Shown one piece after another: positions 34,541 through 45,418 of a stretch of DNA of 64,000 nt (its first letter is position 1; every line of letters starts with the position of its first letter). The notes beneath the pieces are model-generated. The model had not been told where the DNA came from, did no database searches, and was given only the letters and a program-made list of their open reading frames with translations. The translations under genes were made by a program, and so were the position numbers. Origin of the DNA: Candidatus Defluviibacterium haderslevense (GTDB lineage: Bacteria; Bacteroidota; Bacteroidia; Chitinophagales; Saprospiraceae); assembly GCA_016712225.1 (NCBI GenBank), contig JADJRL010000003.1, forward strand, positions 3,547,501 to 3,611,500, given 5' to 3'.

Positions 34541-37500
34541 ATGAAAATACTGAATCAAGTGAGTCAATTATTTTGGTTGTACATCTTTGTTATCATTAGC
34601 ATTGGTTGTGGTAAAACTAAAACTACGGATATTAAAAGTAATCCTTATGCTTATAAAGAATATGTAAATGGTTTTACAGCTAATGCTATTAAACGATCTG
34701 AGCCCATAAAGATATTATTTAATAGACCAGCTGTAAAGGAGGATCAAATCAATAATGCAGTAACCAATGATATCGTTAGCCTTTCACCTCATTTAGCCGG
34801 AGAAATAAAGTGGCAAAATGAATTTACATTGCTTTTTATTCCAGATCAAAAAAATATTGTTTCGGATCAAGTCTATAAGGTTGAAGTAAATCTTAAAAAG
34901 ATTTTTAAAGAGATTCCCGATTCTATCCAAACTTTAAAGTTTGATGTTATTTTTGCTCCAATTGAAGTGAATGTAAATTTAGGCTTCTTGAGGTATGATC
35001 CAAGCCAAGTCGATCGTATGAAATTGGAAGGCGTAATCAACACAACAGATCCAATAAGTGAAGCTGAACTCAATGCAATTTTTGAATTAAAAAACGAAGG
35101 GAACAACAAAATTCAAACATCAATTACAAGCAGACCAAATGTTAGTAATGAGTATTTAATTTCATTTACCAATATTGAAAGAAGTACAACATCTTATCCA
35201 TTAGAAGTGATTTGGTATGAAAAACCAGAGTTTAAAGCGAATAAACAGCAGCAATTATTCACAGTGCCGGCAAAAGGTTCCTTTACAGTAACCGGGGTGG
35301 ATGATGGGACCAATAATGGTAAAATGTTACAAGTTTATTTTTCTGATCCTTTGAATCAGAATCAAGACTTAAATGGTTTAGTTTTAATCAAACCCGATTC
35401 AGCTAAATTTGATGTTAAAAGGGAAAATGATTTATTACTCATTAATCTTTCAGATTCATGGCTAAGCTCAGCTGGGTCCCTTATTCTTGATTCAAAACTT
35501 TCAAGTGAAAAAGGTATTCCTTTGGGAACTCAATTTGAATATCAATTTAATTTCAATGAGGAAAAACCTAAAGTAAGATTTGTATCAGATGGAAATATCT
35601 TGCCCTATGTAGATGATGTTAGGTATTCTTTTGAAGCCATCAATTTAAATAAAGTAGATATTGAAATATTTAAAATATTTTCGAATAATGTATTGTATAA
35701 TATGCATTCGGAATATCAGGATGATGTATATAATATGGTTAAATTAGGAAGAATCATTCATCAACAAACTTTGATACTTGATAATGAAGGTCAAGGTTCC
35801 AATAGAAACACCTGGAAGCGGTATGGATTGGATTTGAGGAAAATGATCGAACCTGAACCGGGAGCCATGTATGAAATCAGAATAGCATTTAAACCACAGT
35901 ATTCCAATTATACATGTGCTAAGGAAAAAAAAGAGCTTACCATGAATTCTTATGATGATTTTTCCGGTACTGAAGAATTTAAATCCATTTGGAGTCCATG
36001 GGGAAATTATGAATATGATCGAGATCCAAGTGAAGAGTATTGTTATAATAATGATGATCCTTGCTGTCCTTCATATTATTGTGCACAAAATTTTGCAAGA
36101 AGAATTTTATTGGCTTCAAATATTGCCATGATTGCAAAAACATCTGCAGATGGCGGACAGTCTTTTGTTATGGTCAACAACATCTTAGATGGTAAACCAG
36201 TGTCTGGAAGTGAAGTTATTTTTTATGATAATCAATTACAAATATTAGGCACCTCAAAAACGGATGGGAAGGGTATCGTGATGCCTGATATGAAACAGCA
36301 AGCAAGATATGTAGTTGCTAAAAATGGTAAAAACTTTGCTTACTTAAAATTGAACGAAGGTACCTCTTTATCTTTAAGTGAGTTCGATGTCAGTGGAATA
36401 AAATCTAAGTCCGGAATGAAGGCATCAATCTATACAGAAAGAGGTGTATGGCGACCAGGAGATACCATTTATTTAAATTGTATATTAGCTCAAAAAGATA
36501 TAGCTATTCCAGAGACATTTCCAATTCAATTAAAAGTTAAAAACCCTAAAGGCCAGGTTGTGTATTCAGAGTGGATGTCAAATCATTTGTTTGGATTGTA
36601 TTCATTTAAGATACCTACGCGATATGATGCTATAACTGGAGCATATACTGCAACGATAACAGTTGGGCTTTCAGTTTTTGAAAAAAGATTAAATATCGAA
36701 ACCATAAAACCCAATCGTTTCAAAGTAGATTGGGTCCTTAAAGATGATTTGAATAGTGAATCCAACAATGGGGGTACATTGACTGCTAGTTGGTTATTTG
36801 GAAATCCAGCATCTAAAATGAAAGCAAAAGTTGATTTAACTTATTCTGTTGTATCACCTAAATTCAAAACATTTACAGACTACGTGTTTTTAGATCCTGA
36901 GAAAAGCCATGTTTCAGGAACAGCTACACTTTTTGAAGGAACCTTGGATGCAAATGGTCAAACTACTATTAATTATCAAAACCTGGATAAAGAGTTGTTA
37001 AATGGGAAAGTAGCTTGCACATTTACTTCAAGGGTGTTTGACCCGGGAGGGGATATGAGTACAGATTATTACGTAAAGGAAATTTCGCCATTCAATGAAT
37101 ATGTGGGTGTTAAGATGCCGCATTCTGACTATGGTAATAGACTCAATTTGAACGAAGATCAAAGTGTGCAATTTGTGGCTTTATCTTCTACGGGTAAACC
37201 TGTAGCGAATAGAACATTGACCATAGACTTATATGATGTTAGATGGGAATGGTGGTATGAAGTCAGGAATTACAGTGGACAATATTCACACAATGATTTT
37301 AGAAAATTAATAGAGTCTAAAAAAGTAACAACGGATCAAAACGGTATCGCTACAGTGGTTTATAATTTAAAAAATTATGGTCGGTATTTTATCAAAGCGA
37401 CGAACACCCAAAATGATTATTCTGCGGGAGATTATTTTTATACCGGTTATCCATATGATGAAAATGATAAGTCAAAAGAGTTTATTTCTATTTTGAATTT

Positions 37501-40108
37501 TACATCTGATAAACCTGAGTATCAAGTAGGGGAAAAAGCTGTTATCTCTTTACCCGGAGCGTCACAAGGGAATTATATTATTTCTGTAATTCGGGAGAAT
37601 AGAATTTTAAAACATTATCAAGTTGGAGCTAGTAAAGAAAGAACATTTTTTGAATTAGACATTACCAAGGAAATGATGCCCAATGTCTATCTTGATGTTA
37701 GTTTCATTCAACCAGCAAGTGGATTGAAGAATGATCTTCCATTGAGAATGTATGGTGTGATATCGATCAAAGTTGAAGACAAATCACTTAAATTAAATCC
37801 AGTCATCTCTTGTTCGGATTTGTTCAGGCCCGAGGAATCCTTTGAAGTTGAAGTCAGTGAACAATCCAATAGGACCATGGCATATCAACTTTTTATAGTT
37901 GATGAAGGCTTATTGGGATTGACAAGATTTACAACACCAAATCCTTATTCAGATTTATTTCAGAAGGAAGCATTAACGTTGATGACATGGGATAATTATG
38001 ATCAAATAATAGGTGAATTGGGCGAAGGATTTTCAAAAATGTTTAGCATTGGTGGTGATCAGGCAATGTCGACGGAAAACATTGCGAAATTGCAACGATT
38101 CAAACCGGTAGTGTTAAAAACAGAACCACAAATATTAAAGTCCGGCGAAAAACGCAAACACAAGTTTACCATTTCAAATTATGTAGGATCTGTCAGAGTT
38201 ATGCTCATATCAAATAATACAGAAGCATACGGTTCTTCAGAGAAAACGGTTCCTGTGAAAAAAGAGTTAATGACACAATTGACTTTTCCTCGAGTTGTAG
38301 CAATTAATGATGTATTGCAAGTTCCGGTAACTGTTTTTGTTTCTGAAAACAATATTAAAAATGTAGAGGTAAGCTTAAAGACATCAGGTCAAATAGAAAT
38401 TGTTGGTGACCGTTCAAGAACGATTTCTTTTAATCGACCTGGTGATCAAACCATATATTTTAATGCCAAAGCCAATTCGAAAATAGGAGCGAGTAGTGTA
38501 GAAGCGGTTGTAAAAAGTGGTTCATTTCAAGCCCAAAATAAGGTAACTTTTTTTGTAGATAATCCCAATCCAATTACACAAGAAGTCAAATCTTATTGGC
38601 TGGAACCAGGTGCTACAATAAATGAAAAAATCCAACCTTATGGCATGGAAGGTACTAGAAAAGTCAAGATGAGTGTATCAAGTTTAGCTGGTTTAAAAGT
38701 CTCAAGTTATATTGATCAATTACTACAATATCCACATGGATGTGTTGAGCAAACAACCTCTGCTGCCTTTCCTCAATTGTTTTTAAATCAGTTTATGGAA
38801 TTGACTTTAGATCAGAAGAAACATGCTGCCGATCATGTTCAACAAGCAATTAATAAGTTGCAATCCTTTCAATTAAGAGATGGTGGATTTTCATATTGGC
38901 CAGGAGATAATGAAGCTTCTGATTATGCCAGTTCATATGTTGGACATTTTTTAATTGAAGCGAAGAATAATGCCTACCAAGTACCAGAAGACATGTTGAA
39001 ATCATGGTATGCATATCAATCAAAATTAGCTCGAAATTATTCACGTGACTTGTATAAAAACAAATCACAATATTATGATTATAATGATTACGAATTTATT
39101 CATGCTTATAGACTTTATACTCTATCGCTTTATGGGAAGCCCGATTGGAGTGCTATGAATCGTTTAAATGCATTGGATGGTAGAAGTGATATGACGACTT
39201 GGTGTTTAGCAGGAGCTTATGCATTGGGTGACAAAAAAGATATTGCAACTAAAATCATTTCAGGATTGAAGGAAACAATAGGTGTATATAGAGATGATTA
39301 TATTTCATATGGTTCCAACAATAGAGATGAAGCTATTATAGCATTAGTTCTTACCGGATTAGATCGTCGATCTGATGCTTCAAAAATATTAAGTAAAATA
39401 AGTAAACGTATTACAAACCGTTCTTATTTATCAACTCAAGAAATGGGAATGTTGTTACTAGCTGCTTCTAAAATTAATAGTTTCAATAAAGCTAGTTCCG
39501 AAATGAAATTTAGTTACGAGTGGAACGGTGATAAAAAAGATATTAGCAGCAAATATTCTGTTTATGATGTAGATTTTAAGTCGGAGGAATCACAAGTATT
39601 TCATTTTACTAATAATTCTTCAATAGCTGTTTCTGTTGATATTATTCAAAGTGGAAAATCTGTCAGTGTTGCAGAAACAAATATTTCCAAAGTGATTAAA
39701 ATTCAAGTGTCATATGTGGACAAGAATGGGAAGCCAGTCGATTTGGATAAACTTATTGCAGGTGCTGATGTTGAAGCGCAGATAAGGGTTTCTCATGATG
39801 GGTCGTTGGGGGCTTTGCACAATTTAGCATTGACGACTGTTTTTCCATCTGGATTTGAAATCAATAATTCAAGAATTGGCGGTCTTAATTCAATCCATAA
39901 TAAAATAGCATATCAAGATTTTAGAGATGATCGAATTATGCATTATTTTAATTTGAATACCAGTGAAGTTCTTAATGTCAGTATTCCTTTAACAGCTGTC
40001 TATGCCGGGACTTATCTGGCACCGGAAATGTATTGTTCTGCTATGTATGATCCAACCGCATATGCAAGGGTTAGAAGTGGTAGTGTGCGCATAAGTCCGA
40101 GTAAATAG
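34541..40108 (+). CDS. Bacterial alpha-2-macroglobulin family lipoprotein (thioester type)
   Basis: The protein has 1855 residues, with a lipoprotein signal ending at Cys23 (FVIISIGC). Bacterial alpha-2-macroglobulins trap proteases in the periplasm through bait cleavage and a reactive thioester. The macroglobulin domains run through the N-terminal two thirds (for example the MG motif TERGVWRPGDTIYL). The thioester motif is intact as YPHGCVEQ with Cys1401 and Gln1404, followed by an alpha/alpha-toroid (LQSFQLRDGGFSYWPGD). The C-terminal domain ends in a receptor-binding-like beta fold. pbpC follows after 12 bases, the same pairing as yfhM-pbpC in Escherichia coli, which suggests joint action during cell-wall repair and defence. 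Confidence 0.93.
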   Translation: MKILNQVSQLFWLYIFVIISIGCGKTKTTDIKSNPYAYKEYVNGFTANAIKRSEPIKILFNRPAVKEDQINNAVTNDIVSLSPHLAGEIKWQNEFTLLFIPDQKNIVSDQVYKVEVNLKKIFKEIPDSIQTLKFDVIFAPIEVNVNLGFLRYDPSQVDRMKLEGVINTTDPISEAELNAIFELKNEGNNKIQTSITSRPNVSNEYLISFTNIERSTTSYPLEVIWYEKPEFKANKQQQLFTVPAKGSFTVTGVDDGTNNGKMLQVYFSDPLNQNQDLNGLVLIKPDSAKFDVKRENDLLLINLSDSWLSSAGSLILDSKLSSEKGIPLGTQFEYQFNFNEEKPKVRFVSDGNILPYVDDVRYSFEAINLNKVDIEIFKIFSNNVLYNMHSEYQDDVYNMVKLGRIIHQQTLILDNEGQGSNRNTWKRYGLDLRKMIEPEPGAMYEIRIAFKPQYSNYTCAKEKKELTMNSYDDFSGTEEFKSIWSPWGNYEYDRDPSEEYCYNNDDPCCPSYYCAQNFARRILLASNIAMIAKTSADGGQSFVMVNNILDGKPVSGSEVIFYDNQLQILGTSKTDGKGIVMPDMKQQARYVVAKNGKNFAYLKLNEGTSLSLSEFDVSGIKSKSGMKASIYTERGVWRPGDTIYLNCILAQKDIAIPETFPIQLKVKNPKGQVVYSEWMSNHLFGLYSFKIPTRYDAITGAYTATITVGLSVFEKRLNIETIKPNRFKVDWVLKDDLNSESNNGGTLTASWLFGNPASKMKAKVDLTYSVVSPKFKTFTDYVFLDPEKSHVSGTATLFEGTLDANGQTTINYQNLDKELLNGKVACTFTSRVFDPGGDMSTDYYVKEISPFNEYVGVKMPHSDYGNRLNLNEDQSVQFVALSSTGKPVANRTLTIDLYDVRWEWWYEVRNYSGQYSHNDFRKLIESKKVTTDQNGIATVVYNLKNYGRYFIKATNTQNDYSAGDYFYTGYPYDENDKSKEFISILNFTSDKPEYQVGEKAVISLPGASQGNYIISVIRENRILKHYQVGASKERTFFELDITKEMMPNVYLDVSFIQPASGLKNDLPLRMYGVISIKVEDKSLKLNPVISCSDLFRPEESFEVEVSEQSNRTMAYQLFIVDEGLLGLTRFTTPNPYSDLFQKEALTLMTWDNYDQIIGELGEGFSKMFSIGGDQAMSTENIAKLQRFKPVVLKTEPQILKSGEKRKHKFTISNYVGSVRVMLISNNTEAYGSSEKTVPVKKELMTQLTFPRVVAINDVLQVPVTVFVSENNIKNVEVSLKTSGQIEIVGDRSRTISFNRPGDQTIYFNAKANSKIGASSVEAVVKSGSFQAQNKVTFFVDNPNPITQEVKSYWLEPGATINEKIQPYGMEGTRKVKMSVSSLAGLKVSSYIDQLLQYPHGCVEQTTSAAFPQLFLNQFMELTLDQKKHAADHVQQAINKLQSFQLRDGGFSYWPGDNEASDYASSYVGHFLIEAKNNAYQVPEDMLKSWYAYQSKLARNYSRDLYKNKSQYYDYNDYEFIHAYRLYTLSLYGKPDWSAMNRLNALDGRSDMTTWCLAGAYALGDKKDIATKIISGLKETIGVYRDDYISYGSNNRDEAIIALVLTGLDRRSDASKILSKISKRITNRSYLSTQEMGMLLLAASKINSFNKASSEMKFSYEWNGDKKDISSKYSVYDVDFKSEESQVFHFTNNSSIAVSVDIIQSGKSVSVAETNISKVIKIQVSYVDKNGKPVDLDKLIAGADVEAQIRVSHDGSLGALHNLALTTVFPSGFEINNSRIGGLNSIHNKIAYQDFRDDRIMHYFNLNTSEVLNVSIPLTAVYAGTYLAPEMYCSAMYDPTAYARVRSGSVRISPSK

Positions 40109-40120
40109 CTTACTCAATAA

Positions 40121-42451
40121 ATGAGTTTGTTGAAAATTGTCATTATAGGATTTTTTCTATTGTGGTTTGGTTCCATTATTGGTGCTCATTATTTATTTGA
40201 TGAAGTAAGTTATTCTCCGGTGCTCTATGATCGAAATGGTGTACTATTGGGAGCAAAAGTTGCTAAGGATGGGCAATGGCGATTTCCAGTGAGGCAAGCA
40301 TTGCCAGAGTCTTATATTCAAGCAGTAACTGTGTTCGAAGATAAACGATTTTTTTATCATTTAGGTATCGATCCAATAGCAATAATACAGGCATTGTATA
40401 AGAATATTACAAGGCGAAAAATTGTCAGCGGAGGTAGTACGATCACTATGCAAGTGGTGCGTTTAGCTTTAAAGACCAATCAACGTACGATAATCAATAA
40501 AATCATTGAATCATGGCTGGCAACAGGACTTGAATTTTTGTATTCTAAAAAGAAGATTTTGTTTTTCTATTCTCAATTAGCTCCTTACGGTTCGAATGTA
40601 GTAGGAATAGAATCTGCAATGTGGAGATATTACAGTAAGGATGTATTGGATCTGAGCTGGGCAGAAGCTTCATTGCTAGCGGTCTTACCTAATCAACCAT
40701 CCATGTTACATGTTAATCGAAATAGAAGTTTGCTCAAAATAAAGCGTGATCAATTATTGAACAAATTACAACATAAAAAAATTATATCTTCAGAAGAATA
40801 TGAATTGGCATTATTAGAGCCCTTACCGGATAAGCCTAATCCACTACCGAAAAGTGCACCTCATTTGTTGGAATATTTAATTCAAAAATATCCTAAGAAA
40901 TATATTTTTAATTCAACTATTGATGATCGCATACAGAATGATGTAATACAAAAATCAAGAGATGTTCATAAGCAACTTTTGCAGAATGAGATTCATAATC
41001 TTGCCGTTTTGGTAGTTGATAACAATACGGGAGAAATTATTTCTTATTTAGGAAATTCAACGGATAGTGATTCGGCAAAACAGACTGCAAACACAATGGT
41101 AGATATGGTGAATACCCCAAGAAGTTCCGGTAGTATCCTGAAGCCATTATTGTATGCAGCTGCAATGGATCGAGGTTTAATAACCCCATGTTCAGTCATT
41201 CCTGATATACCCATTTTAATCAATGGATTTCGTGCAGAGAATTTTTCACGTCAATATCAGGGATTAGCAAGTGGCATAGATGTCATTCAAAAATCCTTAA
41301 ATGTTCCGAGTGTTTTGTTGTTAAAAGATTATGGCATACCAGCTTTTTATTTAATCTTGAAGAAACTTAAATTTTCTAATTTGTTTCGCCCTGCTGATGA
41401 TTATGGATTGTCATTAATATTAGGAGGGGCTGAGATCAACATGAAAGATTTAGCATGGGCGTACTCTTATCTAGCTAACACCAATAACCAATTTGCTAAC
41501 ACAAAAAACACCTATCCCGATATTGATTCTTATCAATTGTCCATTTTATTAGGAGAACAAAAAAATGGTATAGATAGAACTCAAGCTCCACCGGTATTTT
41601 CTGTTGGATCCATTTACAATATGTTTAATACCATGAGTGGTAGCTCTTTATCCGATGGTAAAAAAAACAATCATGGTATCGCATGGAAAACCGGTACATC
41701 ATTTGGATATAAAGATGCCTGGTGTGTTGGTATAACACCGCAATACACCGTAGTTGTTTGGGTTGGAAATTCGAATGGAATGTCAAGACCCGGATTAATA
41801 GGTGCGCATGTTGCGGCACCATTAATGTTTGATATTATGGAAGCTTTGCCGAATACCAAGGAGCTTGAAATTCCATATGATGATTTGAAGTTTACAGGTC
41901 TTTGTCGTCAATCTGGATTTTTGCCTAATCCAAATTGTAAAGACATTGATTCTTTATTTGTTCCAACTCCTTGCCTAAAATCAAAACAATGTCCCTTTCA
42001 TGAAACCTTGCATCTAGATACTTTAGGTCAATATCAAGTATATAGAACTTGTGAACAGTATATCATTGATTCCAGTTTTTATATGTTGCCTCCGACCATT
42101 GAATATTTTTACAAATTAGGGCATCCTGAATTACCTCAAATTCCAGCTTACAGATTCGATTGTTTAACGAATCAAATCAACGGATCGAGCCCATTAGCAT
42201 TTATTTATCCTGATAAGGGTGCCCAAATAGTGACGCCCATAGATTTGAAAAACCAAGAGCGAGATGTGGTATTTAAAGCTACACATCGTGATCCTCTGGC
42301 CACTGTTCAATGGTTCATGGATGAAACTTATATTGGAGAGACGAAGGGTCAGCATCAAATCAGTATTAATCCTTCAAAAGGAGTCCATATTTTTATGATT
42401 ATGGACGATTTAGGACATTCATCCATGATAAAGGTTGACGTGTTGAAGTAA
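40121..42451 (+). CDS. pbpC: Penicillin-binding protein 1C
   Basis: PBP1C is a bifunctional peptidoglycan glycosyltransferase and transpeptidase anchored in the inner membrane. The protein is 776 residues. A membrane helix is at about residues 5-24. The GT51 domain shows TVFEDKRFFYHLGID with the catalytic Glu and VSGGSTITMQVVRL. The transpeptidase domain has SILK with Ser338 and Lys341, SLN in QKSLNVPS, and KTGT with Lys523. The C-terminus carries the PBP1C-specific cysteine-containing extension and an Ig-like domain (VVFKATHRDPLATVQWFMDE). It is paired with the upstream alpha-2-macroglobulin gene, 12 bases away. Confidence 0.94.
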   Translation: MSLLKIVIIGFFLLWFGSIIGAHYLFDEVSYSPVLYDRNGVLLGAKVAKDGQWRFPVRQALPESYIQAVTVFEDKRFFYHLGIDPIAIIQALYKNITRRKIVSGGSTITMQVVRLALKTNQRTIINKIIESWLATGLEFLYSKKKILFFYSQLAPYGSNVVGIESAMWRYYSKDVLDLSWAEASLLAVLPNQPSMLHVNRNRSLLKIKRDQLLNKLQHKKIISSEEYELALLEPLPDKPNPLPKSAPHLLEYLIQKYPKKYIFNSTIDDRIQNDVIQKSRDVHKQLLQNEIHNLAVLVVDNNTGEIISYLGNSTDSDSAKQTANTMVDMVNTPRSSGSILKPLLYAAAMDRGLITPCSVIPDIPILINGFRAENFSRQYQGLASGIDVIQKSLNVPSVLLLKDYGIPAFYLILKKLKFSNLFRPADDYGLSLILGGAEINMKDLAWAYSYLANTNNQFANTKNTYPDIDSYQLSILLGEQKNGIDRTQAPPVFSVGSIYNMFNTMSGSSLSDGKKNNHGIAWKTGTSFGYKDAWCVGITPQYTVVVWVGNSNGMSRPGLIGAHVAAPLMFDIMEALPNTKELEIPYDDLKFTGLCRQSGFLPNPNCKDIDSLFVPTPCLKSKQCPFHETLHLDTLGQYQVYRTCEQYIIDSSFYMLPPTIEYFYKLGHPELPQIPAYRFDCLTNQINGSSPLAFIYPDKGAQIVTPIDLKNQERDVVFKATHRDPLATVQWFMDETYIGETKGQHQISINPSKGVHIFMIMDDLGHSSMIKVDVLK

Positions 42452-42651
42452 ATGTTACACCATTGTGATTTATACTTTAGTTCAATATATTTAGGTGTAA
42501 TGCCGAATGAAAAAAAAATTTATCTTCTAAATTTGGATTAATTTGTTTTTCACTTCGGTATTTCTAAGGGTTTTACCTGATTTTTTATGTCTAATGAGTT
42601 GATCTTCAAGTGTGATTCCATATAGAAAAACTTTGATTTGATAAAAATATG

Positions 42652-42659
42652 TAGCTTTG
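42652..42659 (+). promoter_or_regulatory. Probable topA -7 box
   Basis: TAGCTTTG matches TAnnTTTG and lies 30 bases before the topA ATG at 42690. A TTTG at 42632-42635 is somewhat too close to be a standard -33 element. The box overlaps a TTG-initiated extension of topA, arguing against it. Confidence 0.48.
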
Positions 42660-42689
42660 CCGCAATTTTTAAATACCAGTATCCAAAAT

Positions 42690-45308
42690 ATGGCTAATAA
42701 ACTCCTCATAGTAGAGTCACCAGCAAAAGCGAAAACGATTGAAAAATTCTTAGGTAATGAATTCAAAGTGAAGTCTTCATATGGCCATATCAGAGATCTT
42801 GAGAAAGGATCAAAGGGAATAGATATTGAACATGAATTTCAGCCAAGCTACATCGTTTCGCCAGATAAACTTAAGGTAGTCAAGGAGTTAAAGGATTGGG
42901 TAAATAAAGTAGATGAAGTGTGGTTAGCGACGGATGAGGACCGAGAAGGAGAAGCCATATCGTGGCATTTGTGTGAAGTATTGGGTCTAGATCCAAAAGT
43001 CGTTAAGCGTATTGTATTTAGAGAAATAACAAAGACAGCTATTCAAGCTGCGGTCAAAGCCCCAAGAACTGTGGATCTTGATTTGGTCAATGCCCAACAA
43101 GCAAGAAGGGTACTGGACAGATTGGTAGGATTCGAATTATCAGAAGTATTGTGGCGAAAGGTCAAAAATAAACTCTCCGCAGGTCGCGTACAATCTGTAG
43201 CTGTTAAGTTAGTAGTAGATCGTGAACGAGAAATCCAGGACTTTAATAGTTCGGCTTATTACAAAGTGGATGGTACTTTCTTGGTAAAAAAAGATAATCA
43301 GGATGTGTTATTAAAGGCTACATTAAATAGTCGGTTCGACACGAACAAGGACGCGCAGCAATTCCTCGAGTCGTGTATTGGATCAGAATACAAAGTAGAG
43401 AATATTGAAGTTAAACCTGTAAAAAGATATCCGGCACCTCCTTTTACAACATCAACCCTTCAACAAGAAGCCAGCCGTAAAATGGGATTTGGGGTGAATC
43501 GAACCATGTCAGCTGCACAAAAGCTCTATGAAGAAGGCCATATTACTTATATGCGTACAGATTCTACCAGTTTAAGTGTAGGCGCATTGCAGTCCATGGC
43601 AGATGAAATCAACCATTTGTTTGGAGAAAAATATGTAAACACAAGACAATATAAAACCAAGAATAGTAATGCTCAGGAGGCCCACGAAGCCATACGTCCT
43701 ACATATATGAATATTAGGAATGCCGGAGACACTACAGATCAACAAAAACTCTATGAATTAATATGGAAGCGTGCCATGGCTTCACAAATGTCGCCAGCGG
43801 AATTAGAGAAAACAGAAGTTAATATTGGTATTTCTAAAAACAAACAATTCCATTTTGTTGCTGAAGGTGAAGTATTGTTGTTTGATGGATTTTTGAAATT
43901 ATACATTGAATCTTCTGATGAGGAAGATGATGAACAAGCTGGAATGTTGCCGCCACTTAAGGTGAATGACAAATTACCGAATAAAGTCATTACAGCTACA
44001 GAGCGATTTACCAGATCAGCGGCTCGTTATACTGAAGCAGGTTTGATTAAAAAACTGGAAGAGTTGGGAATTGGTCGACCATCTACGTATGCTCCGACCA
44101 TTAGTAAAATCATGGAGATAGAACGCGGATACGTTGTCAAAGAATCCAGGGAAGGGGTGATCAGAGAATACAATATGTTGACATTGCAAGATGGCAAAAT
44201 CAAATCGAGCAAAGAAACAGAAAACACGGGTGCCACAAAAAATGTATTATATCCAACTGATATTGGAATGATCGTTACCGATTACTTGTCCAATCATTTT
44301 GGAGAAATCATGAACTATGGATTTACAGCAGAAATTGAAAAAGATTTTGATGAAATAGCAGATGGTAAGCGCAATTGGGTGAAAATGATCGATGAGTTTT
44401 ATTGGCCATTTCACAAAGGTGTCGCTAAAGTCATGGAAGAAGGTGAGCGAGCACGTGGACGCAGAGATCTGGGGCTTGATCCAGTGTCAGGGCGGAAATT
44501 GATCGTACAGTTAACCCGTTTTGGTCCTGTAGTTCAGATCGGTGATATTGATGAACTGGATGAAAATGAAAAACCCCGATATGCCAATCTTCGACAAGGT
44601 CAAAACATGGAGACCATCACTTTCGAAGAAGCCATGGATTTATTCAAGCTTCCAAAAGATCTTGGACAACATGAAGGACAACCCGTAATTATAGGCGCAG
44701 GTCGATTTGGTCCATATGTCAAATTTGGTGAACAATTTATTTCTATACCGAGAGGCATGGATCCTTTGGAATTAAGTTTGGAATCTGCCATTGAATTAAT
44801 TCAAGGTAAGCAAGCAGAAGATGCTCCTATGGGATATTATAAAGAGCTTCCAATCACAAAAGGAAAAGGAAGATTCGGCCCTTTCATCAAGTGGAATGGT
44901 ATGTTTATCAATGTACCAAGGCGGATTAATTTAGATACCATAACCATGGAAGAAGCCATTCCATTAATAGATGCGAAAGAAGTTAAAGAGTCAAATCGAT
45001 ATATTCATAATTGGGTTGATGAAAAAATAAGTGTAGAAAATGGACGATGGGGACCATATATTAAATTTGGTAAAAAAATACTACCCATTCCAAAATTCAA
45101 TGATCAAAAAGTGACTTCTGAGATTGCTGCAACCATGGGAATTGATGATTTTAAAAAGATGATCGAAGCCCAAATTCCTGGAGCTTTTGAAAAGAAAGTA
45201 CGGGCAAAATCCGCAGCTAAAGCGAAGACCACAACAGCCAAGCCAAAAGCTGCGGCTAAACCTAAAGTGACAGCGAAGGCGAAAGCAACTACTGTTAAGA
45301 AGAAGTAA
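42690..45308 (+). CDS. topA: DNA topoisomerase I
   Basis: TopA relaxes negative supercoils by a type IA strand-passage reaction. The protein is 872 residues from the ATG at 42690. The Toprim domain begins LLIVESPAKAKTIEKFLG and contains WLATDEDREGEAISWHL. The active-site tyrosine is Tyr287 in ITYMRTDSTSL. The distal part has GIGRPSTYAPTISKI, then several Bacteroidota-type C-terminal repeats (RFGPVVQIGD; RFGPYVKFGEQFISIP; RFGPFIKWNGMFINVP; RWGPYIKFGKKILPIP) instead of zinc fingers. The last 35 residues are Lys/Ala-rich and probably disordered, binding DNA. It has its own promoter box. Confidence 0.96.
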   Translation: MANKLLIVESPAKAKTIEKFLGNEFKVKSSYGHIRDLEKGSKGIDIEHEFQPSYIVSPDKLKVVKELKDWVNKVDEVWLATDEDREGEAISWHLCEVLGLDPKVVKRIVFREITKTAIQAAVKAPRTVDLDLVNAQQARRVLDRLVGFELSEVLWRKVKNKLSAGRVQSVAVKLVVDREREIQDFNSSAYYKVDGTFLVKKDNQDVLLKATLNSRFDTNKDAQQFLESCIGSEYKVENIEVKPVKRYPAPPFTTSTLQQEASRKMGFGVNRTMSAAQKLYEEGHITYMRTDSTSLSVGALQSMADEINHLFGEKYVNTRQYKTKNSNAQEAHEAIRPTYMNIRNAGDTTDQQKLYELIWKRAMASQMSPAELEKTEVNIGISKNKQFHFVAEGEVLLFDGFLKLYIESSDEEDDEQAGMLPPLKVNDKLPNKVITATERFTRSAARYTEAGLIKKLEELGIGRPSTYAPTISKIMEIERGYVVKESREGVIREYNMLTLQDGKIKSSKETENTGATKNVLYPTDIGMIVTDYLSNHFGEIMNYGFTAEIEKDFDEIADGKRNWVKMIDEFYWPFHKGVAKVMEEGERARGRRDLGLDPVSGRKLIVQLTRFGPVVQIGDIDELDENEKPRYANLRQGQNMETITFEEAMDLFKLPKDLGQHEGQPVIIGAGRFGPYVKFGEQFISIPRGMDPLELSLESAIELIQGKQAEDAPMGYYKELPITKGKGRFGPFIKWNGMFINVPRRINLDTITMEEAIPLIDAKEVKESNRYIHNWVDEKISVENGRWGPYIKFGKKILPIPKFNDQKVTSEIAATMGIDDFKKMIEAQIPGAFEKKVRAKSAAKAKTTTAKPKAAAKPKVTAKAKATTVKKK

Positions 45309-45418
45309 TCTTTTTAATTATCGTTTGGGTACAGATTGCACTTGTTCCATCTGGAGCGTCTAGAATCTTGATTCAAACTGGGTCTTTTAATTAAATCAAA
45401 AGATAAATTTCTATATGC

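Noticed and set aside
39040..39050. TTCACGTGA near 39044 as a possible parS core
   Set aside because: It lies inside the alpha-2-macroglobulin gene and lacks the extended parS palindrome.
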